DNA from: an uncultured Clostridia bacterium | Lineage (GTDB): Bacteria > Bacillota > Clostridia > HGM11327 | Assembly (NCBI GenBank): GCA_905210525.1 | Contig: CAJLXE010000037.1 | Coordinates: forward strand, 1-11,341 | Reading direction: 5' to 3' | Length of the DNA: 11,341 nt | Part shown: piece by piece, positions 7,752 to 11,341 of the stretch | Position numbering within the stretch: position 1 is the first letter of the stretch | Layout: every line of letters starts with the position of its first letter | Notes under the pieces: model-generated | Told to the model about the DNA's origin: nothing | What the model saw: only the letters and a program-made list of their open reading frames with translations | Databases searched by the model: none | Translations under genes and position numbers: made by a program

Positions 7752-8461
7752 AGAATCAGCTTGTAAAAGATGTAATTACAGAAGATTTTATGAATATGGT
7801 GCAGGAAAATCTTATGGCATTCAACAGATTGATGACATATTACCGCTGCGCTATGATGGAAGTGGAAACAAAATTCAAAGTGTTGAATGAACAGTTTTCA
7901 ATACAGTATGATAGAAATCCGATTGAAACCATAAAGACGCGCTTGAAATCGGCAGAAAGCCTTGCAAACAAGCTAAGACGAAAAAATCTGCCTCTCAGCA
8001 TAGAAGCAATAGAAAACAATATTAACGATGTAGCCGGAATACGCATAATATGCTCGTTTCCTGAGGACATTTATATGTTGTCGGATTGTCTTCTTCAACA
8101 GGACGATATAAAGCTGATAGAAAAAAGAGATTATATAAAAAATCCCAAGCCGAGCGGATACAGAAGTCTGCACCTTATAGTAGAAGTGCCGATTTTTTTG
8201 GAAAATGAAAAAAGATATATGAGAGCAGAGGTACAGCTCAGAACTATTGCGATGGATTTTTGGGCAAGCCTTGAACATAAGCTCAGATATAAAAAGAGCA
8301 TTTCCGCTGAAGAATCCGAATATCTTGCGGCCGAACTTCTGGAATGTGCCGAAATAAGCGCACAGCTTGATTGCAGAATGGAATCCATAAGAAACCGAAT
8401 GGCAAAAGCGGAAAACAAAAGCAATGATAAGTATATTGATTCAAATATACGGCTGAAATGA
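7736..8461 (+). CDS. relQ: Small alarmone synthetase (RelQ-like GTP pyrophosphokinase)
   Basis: The enzyme transfers pyrophosphate from ATP to the 3'-hydroxyl of GTP or GDP, making (p)ppGpp, the stringent-response signal. The single RelA/SpoT synthetase domain spans roughly residues 45-190 of 241. It shows DVAGIRI (98-104, with the metal-binding Asp D98), the RDYI...KPSGYRSLH segment (131-146) that contacts the guanine nucleotide, and AEVQLRTIAMDFWASLEH (164-181, with E165 as the second catalytic/metal acid). There is no HD hydrolase domain and no TGS or ACT domain, so this is a small synthetase, not a long Rel. Flanking helices at both ends suit the RelQ/YjbM tetramer type; at 241 residues it is about 30 longer than Bacillus YjbM. 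The start has only a weak ribosome site (GAAAGAG, 7722-7728). The RelQ rather than RelP label is a best guess; the synthetase call is firm. Confidence 0.93.
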   Translation: MFEKIKNQLVKDVITEDFMNMVQENLMAFNRLMTYYRCAMMEVETKFKVLNEQFSIQYDRNPIETIKTRLKSAESLANKLRRKNLPLSIEAIENNINDVAGIRIICSFPEDIYMLSDCLLQQDDIKLIEKRDYIKNPKPSGYRSLHLIVEVPIFLENEKRYMRAEVQLRTIAMDFWASLEHKLRYKKSISAEESEYLAAELLECAEISAQLDCRMESIRNRMAKAENKSNDKYIDSNIRLK

Positions 8462-8536
8462 CGTAAGTCAAAACGCTCTTACGATACCGCGCAAAAATTT
8501 TTCAGCTTTCCCATCAAAAAATAAATTTTAATAAAC

Positions 8537-8542
8537 TATACT
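8537..8542 (+). promoter_or_regulatory. Possible -10 element upstream of the SPOR gene
   Basis: TATACT lies in the 141-base AT-rich gap between relQ and the SPOR gene and is one mismatch from the sigma-A -10 consensus. No good -35 is seen 16-18 bases upstream (TCAAAA at 8514-8519). This is the largest gap in the window, so a promoter is expected here, but the sequence support is weak. Confidence 0.25.
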
Positions 8543-8602
8543 AAAAAGCGGACAACGTGAATAGATTATAGCAAGGAAATTCATTTGAAAGGGAAAACTG
8601 TT

Positions 8603-9490
8603 ATGAGAAATTTCAGGATAAAAAGAACAAAGCCTATATTTATTTCAAAGACCGCATTTGTAAATGTGACATTGCTGGCAGGAATTGCAATATTTGTGGC
8701 ACTTGCCGTTTTGACAGGTAGATTGGTAAGCGACAGTATAATTCCGGATAAAGACGTTATTGCAAGCACGGAGCCGAGCGGAAATAAGATTACAGTTATA
8801 CAGCCGACGTCTACTCCCGAACAGCAGCCTTCAGGCACACTTGCTTCGGATGCGGATGAGGGAAGCCTTATAAAAATTGATGCAAGAGACTATTATTTTG
8901 TTCAATTCGGAATGTTTTCAAATGAGGAAAATGCCAAAGTCTGTGCAGATTCAATAACATCCAAAGGCGGAGCGGGATATGTGAAATATGACGGCGGAAA
9001 ATATTATGTTTTTGCGATGTGTTACAGTAACGGCAACGACGCAAAAACAGTTGTTACAAATCTTAAAGCGCAAGGATATTCTACATTGCTTAAATGTTTT
9101 TCACATAACGGCATGTCTATGCGTATAAGCGGAAGCAAAGAAAGTGTAGATAATCTTGAGTCTGCTTATAGCGGCATAGTGAAGGCAACGGATGAAATAG
9201 AAGATATAATTTATAAATTTGACAAGGGTGAAATCGACAGAACCGAATTGAAAAACCGTCTCAGAGAATTGCTCGGATCTGTGGGTTCGGTTAAGGACAC
9301 ATTTGCTCTTTATGCGGATCAGAATAAGGTTTTTAATGACGCAAAAGCATTGAGCGAAACGGTTTATACCGATATATCTGCTTTATTGAAGATAGACGAT
9401 GATACAAAACTTAAATCCGGGCTTAAAAATACATATATAACATGTGTTTTTGATTTAATAGGATATCTTGACAATGCGGTGGTTGGGTGA
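8603..9490 (+). CDS. Membrane-anchored SPOR-domain protein
   Basis: SPOR domains bind peptidoglycan glycan strands that lack stem peptides, and often bring proteins to the division septum. From ATG 8603 the product has 295 residues. A basic N-terminus (MRNFRIKRTK) is followed by one membrane helix at about 18-40, then a Ser/Thr/Pro/Gln-rich linker (53-88). The SPOR-like repeat occupies about 96-166 (YYFVQFGMFSNEENAKVCAD, GKYYVFAMCYSNGNDAKTVV), and a helical C-terminal region of about 125 residues is of unknown role. The topology implies the SPOR part lies outside the membrane. Two starts compete: ATG 8603 with GAAAGGG at 8587-8593, and in-frame TTG 8585 with AAGGAAA at 8573-8579, which adds six residues. 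ATG is preferred. pcrA follows after 48 bases and seems to have its own promoter. The partner and the role in division or spore formation are unknown. Confidence 0.85.
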   Translation: MRNFRIKRTKPIFISKTAFVNVTLLAGIAIFVALAVLTGRLVSDSIIPDKDVIASTEPSGNKITVIQPTSTPEQQPSGTLASDADEGSLIKIDARDYYFVQFGMFSNEENAKVCADSITSKGGAGYVKYDGGKYYVFAMCYSNGNDAKTVVTNLKAQGYSTLLKCFSHNGMSMRISGSKESVDNLESAYSGIVKATDEIEDIIYKFDKGEIDRTELKNRLRELLGSVGSVKDTFALYADQNKVFNDAKALSETVYTDISALLKIDDDTKLKSGLKNTYITCVFDLIGYLDNAVVG

Positions 9491-9496
9491 TAAAAT
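9468..9496 (+). promoter_or_regulatory. Sigma-A type promoter for pcrA
   Basis: A perfect -35 hexamer TTGACA (9468-9473), a 17-base spacer and TAAAAT (9491-9496, one mismatch from TATAAT) are present. The TG of the SPOR gene's TGA stop (9488-9490) forms an extended -10, TGATAAAAT. Transcription would start near 9503, about 35 bases before the pcrA ATG at 9539. The -35 lies inside the last codons of the SPOR gene. The match is seen in sequence; activity is inferred. Confidence 0.6.
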
Positions 9497-9538
9497 ATAC
9501 AATAGAAAAATATTGTGACAGGAACATAAGAAAAACAT

Positions 9539-11341
9539 ATGGATTTGCTGAATAATTTAAATGAACAACAAAAAAACGCGGTTTTGCATACAGAAGGTCC
9601 CTTGCTTATACTTGCCGGGGCGGGAAGCGGCAAAACTACCGTTATGACTCGCAGAATAGCATATCTTGTGCGTGAAAAAGGCGTATATCCGTCATCGATA
9701 CTTGCGGTTACATTTACAAACAATGCCGCAAATGAAATGAAAGAGAGAATACATAATCTTATAGGAGATGACGGCGACGGAATGTGGGTAGGCACGTTCC
9801 ATTCGGTTTCACTGAGAATTTTAAGACGCGATGCAAAATTAATAGGCTATGACAGCAATTTTGTAATATATGACGAGGACGACAAAAAAAAGCTGCTTAC
9901 GGAGTTAGCGCAAAAAGCCGGTATCGATACAAAATATGTACCGATATCTGCTTTGCGTTCGAAAATATCCGACTTAAAAAACAGGCTTATTTCTCCGGAA
10001 GAGTTCGCAAGAATGGCTGAAACCGATTTCAGAGATAAAAAAATTGCTCAGGTATATACGGATTATACTGCCGCACTTAAAAATAATAATGCTCTTGATT
10101 TTGACGATATAATATTAAAAGCGCTGGAGCTTTTGGCGGAACATAGCGATGTACTTGATTATTACAGAAGGAAGTTCAAGTATGTTATGGTTGATGAGTA
10201 TCAGGACACAAATGAACCTCAATTTCAGTTTGTGCGCCTTCTTTCGTCATACTATAAAAATATATGCGTTGTAGGTGATGATGACCAGTCTATTTACGGG
10301 TGGCGAGGCGCAGATATAACAAATATTCTTAATTTTGAAAAAACGTTTGAAAACGCTTCCGTAATAAAGCTTGAACAGAACTACCGTTCTACCGACTACA
10401 TAATAAAAACAGCCAATGCCGTTATAAAACACAACACAAAAAGAATGGACAAGACCCTTTTTACAGAAGTAGGCAAAGGCGAGCCGATTATACTGTGCAA
10501 TACTTATGATGAGATGGCAGAAGCCGAATTTGTATGCCGTCAGATAAAAAGACTTGTCGATTCAGGAAAATATGGCTATAACGATTTTGCGGTAATGTAC
10601 CGGACAAATTCTCAGTCAAGAACGTTTGAAGACGTATTTGTAAAGTATGGTCTTAAATACAACATGGTCGGAAGCCTAAGATTCTATGAGCGTAAGGAAA
10701 TAAAAGATATCATTTCATATCTCAGATTTATTGTAAATGACAGAGATGAGGAAAGTCTTAAAAGAGTAATCAATGTTCCTCCGCGCGGCATAGGCGACAA
10801 AACGGTGGAAAAGCTTATTGAAACTGCCGAGAATAATGAGCAGAGTCTTTTTGTTACCATGATGGACGCATCTGAATACGACATATTGCCCGAAAAAATG
10901 TGCAGCAGATTAAGCGCGTTCTGTGATATATTTCTGGAACTTTCTGCACTGGACGGGGCAATGACTCCGGTTGAAATGATAGAAACGCTTCTTGAAAAAT
11001 CCGGCTACATGGAATGGCTCAAAGAGTCAAACGATAAGCAGAAAGAGGACAGAATTGCGAATATAGGTGAATTTGTAGCCGCAGCAGCGCAATATACAAA
11101 GGATAATGCAGAGGATGCCACACTGGCGGGATTCCTTGAAAACATGGCTCTTTCGTCGCCGACGGATGATATAGGTAAGGCAGGAGTAAGCCTTATGACT
11201 ATACACGCTGCCAAGGGATGCGAATATCCGGTGGTTTTTCTTACAGGTATGGAACAGGGACTTTTTCCGCTCTCTTCGGATGAAGAAGCTAAAAAAGAAG
11301 AAGAGCGACGTCTATTTTACGTCGGAATTACAAGAGCCAAG
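9539..11341 (+). CDS. pcrA: PcrA/UvrD-type superfamily 1 DNA helicase, 3' end cut by window
   Basis: PcrA is the 3'-5' ATP-dependent DNA helicase of Gram-positive bacteria, used in nucleotide excision repair, in removing RecA and transcription complexes, and in plasmid replication. The frame is open for 601 codons to the window edge; full-length relatives have about 720-760 residues, so the end is missing because of the window, not because of a mutation. SF1A motifs appear in order: Q motif LNEQQKNAV (7-15), Walker A AGAGSGKT (26-33), Ia TFTNNAANEM (58-67), II VDEYQDTN (218-225), III VVGDDDQSIYGWRGA (244-258), IV LEQNYRS (278-284), V TIHAAKGCEYPVVFL (554-568) and the start of VI RRLFYVGITRA (590-600). 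In motif V, Cys replaces the usual Leu of AKGLEFP. The ATG gives the family-typical start; AGGAA (9520-9524) is a somewhat distant ribosome site. Confidence 0.96.
   Translation, partial: MDLLNNLNEQQKNAVLHTEGPLLILAGAGSGKTTVMTRRIAYLVREKGVYPSSILAVTFTNNAANEMKERIHNLIGDDGDGMWVGTFHSVSLRILRRDAKLIGYDSNFVIYDEDDKKKLLTELAQKAGIDTKYVPISALRSKISDLKNRLISPEEFARMAETDFRDKKIAQVYTDYTAALKNNNALDFDDIILKALELLAEHSDVLDYYRRKFKYVMVDEYQDTNEPQFQFVRLLSSYYKNICVVGDDDQSIYGWRGADITNILNFEKTFENASVIKLEQNYRSTDYIIKTANAVIKHNTKRMDKTLFTEVGKGEPIILCNTYDEMAEAEFVCRQIKRLVDSGKYGYNDFAVMYRTNSQSRTFEDVFVKYGLKYNMVGSLRFYERKEIKDIISYLRFIVNDRDEESLKRVINVPPRGIGDKTVEKLIETAENNEQSLFVTMMDASEYDILPEKMCSRLSAFCDIFLELSALDGAMTPVEMIETLLEKSGYMEWLKESNDKQKEDRIANIGEFVAAAAQYTKDNAEDATLAGFLENMALSSPTDDIGKAGVSLMTIHAAKGCEYPVVFLTGMEQGLFPLSSDEEAKKEEERRLFYVGITRAK

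Noticed and set aside
8462..8483. Inverted repeat CGTAAG/CTTACG just after the relQ stop, as a terminator
   Set aside because: The stem is only six base pairs with a ten-base loop, and no T-run follows directly; the next A5T5 tract begins about nine bases later. Too weak to call.
9364..9795. 143-codon minus-strand frame over the SPOR/pcrA junction
   Set aside because: It covers the Walker A region of pcrA and the pcrA promoter in antisense and has no protein-like motif.

Overview
This is an 11.3 kb stretch of a low-to-moderate GC, ATA/AGA-rich bacterial chromosome. All genes are on the + strand and tightly packed. HslV/HslU resemble the Bacillus CodW/ClpY pair, and the window also holds a RelQ-type (p)ppGpp synthetase, PcrA and a DUF624-like membrane protein. 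Together these point to a Firmicute, most likely an anaerobic Clostridia member. No marker allows a genus call. No tRNA, rRNA, CRISPR array, insertion sequence or prophage was seen, and no gene-free gap exceeds about 140 bases.

Layout: (1) 30-1974, hslV and hslU, the two halves of a bacterial proteasome-like protease. (2) 1992-3561, a six-helix DUF624-like membrane protein and, one base later, a class I SAM-dependent methyltransferase. (3) 3575-4408, hslO, a divergent Hsp33 redox chaperone that keeps the C-terminal zinc/redox cysteine motif. (4) 4424-7666, a 1080-residue protein that looks like a cytosolic glycoside hydrolase with a GH42-like trimerisation domain but fits no family I can name. 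(5) 7736-8461, a small alarmone synthetase. (6) After a 141-base gap, 8603-9490, a membrane-anchored SPOR-domain protein. (7) 9539 to the window end, the first 601 codons of pcrA, cut by the window edge.

Genes 1 to 5 have gaps of 1-69 bases and no convincing terminator between them, so they could be one transcript. By inference that transcript would join protein quality control (HslUV, Hsp33) to nutrient-stress signalling (RelQ) and perhaps sugar metabolism. pcrA appears to have its own promoter: a perfect TTGACA, a 17-base spacer and an extended -10 (TGATAAAAT) overlap the last codons and stop of the SPOR gene.

Most of the window is ordinary housekeeping. The points most worth a second look are the unclassified 1080-residue enzyme, the cysteine-rich and divergent Hsp33, the odd hslU initiation region (distant Shine-Dalgarno, intervening hairpin, overlapping 14-codon ORF) and the pcrA promoter over a stop codon. 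I did not find a clearly new multi-gene system.
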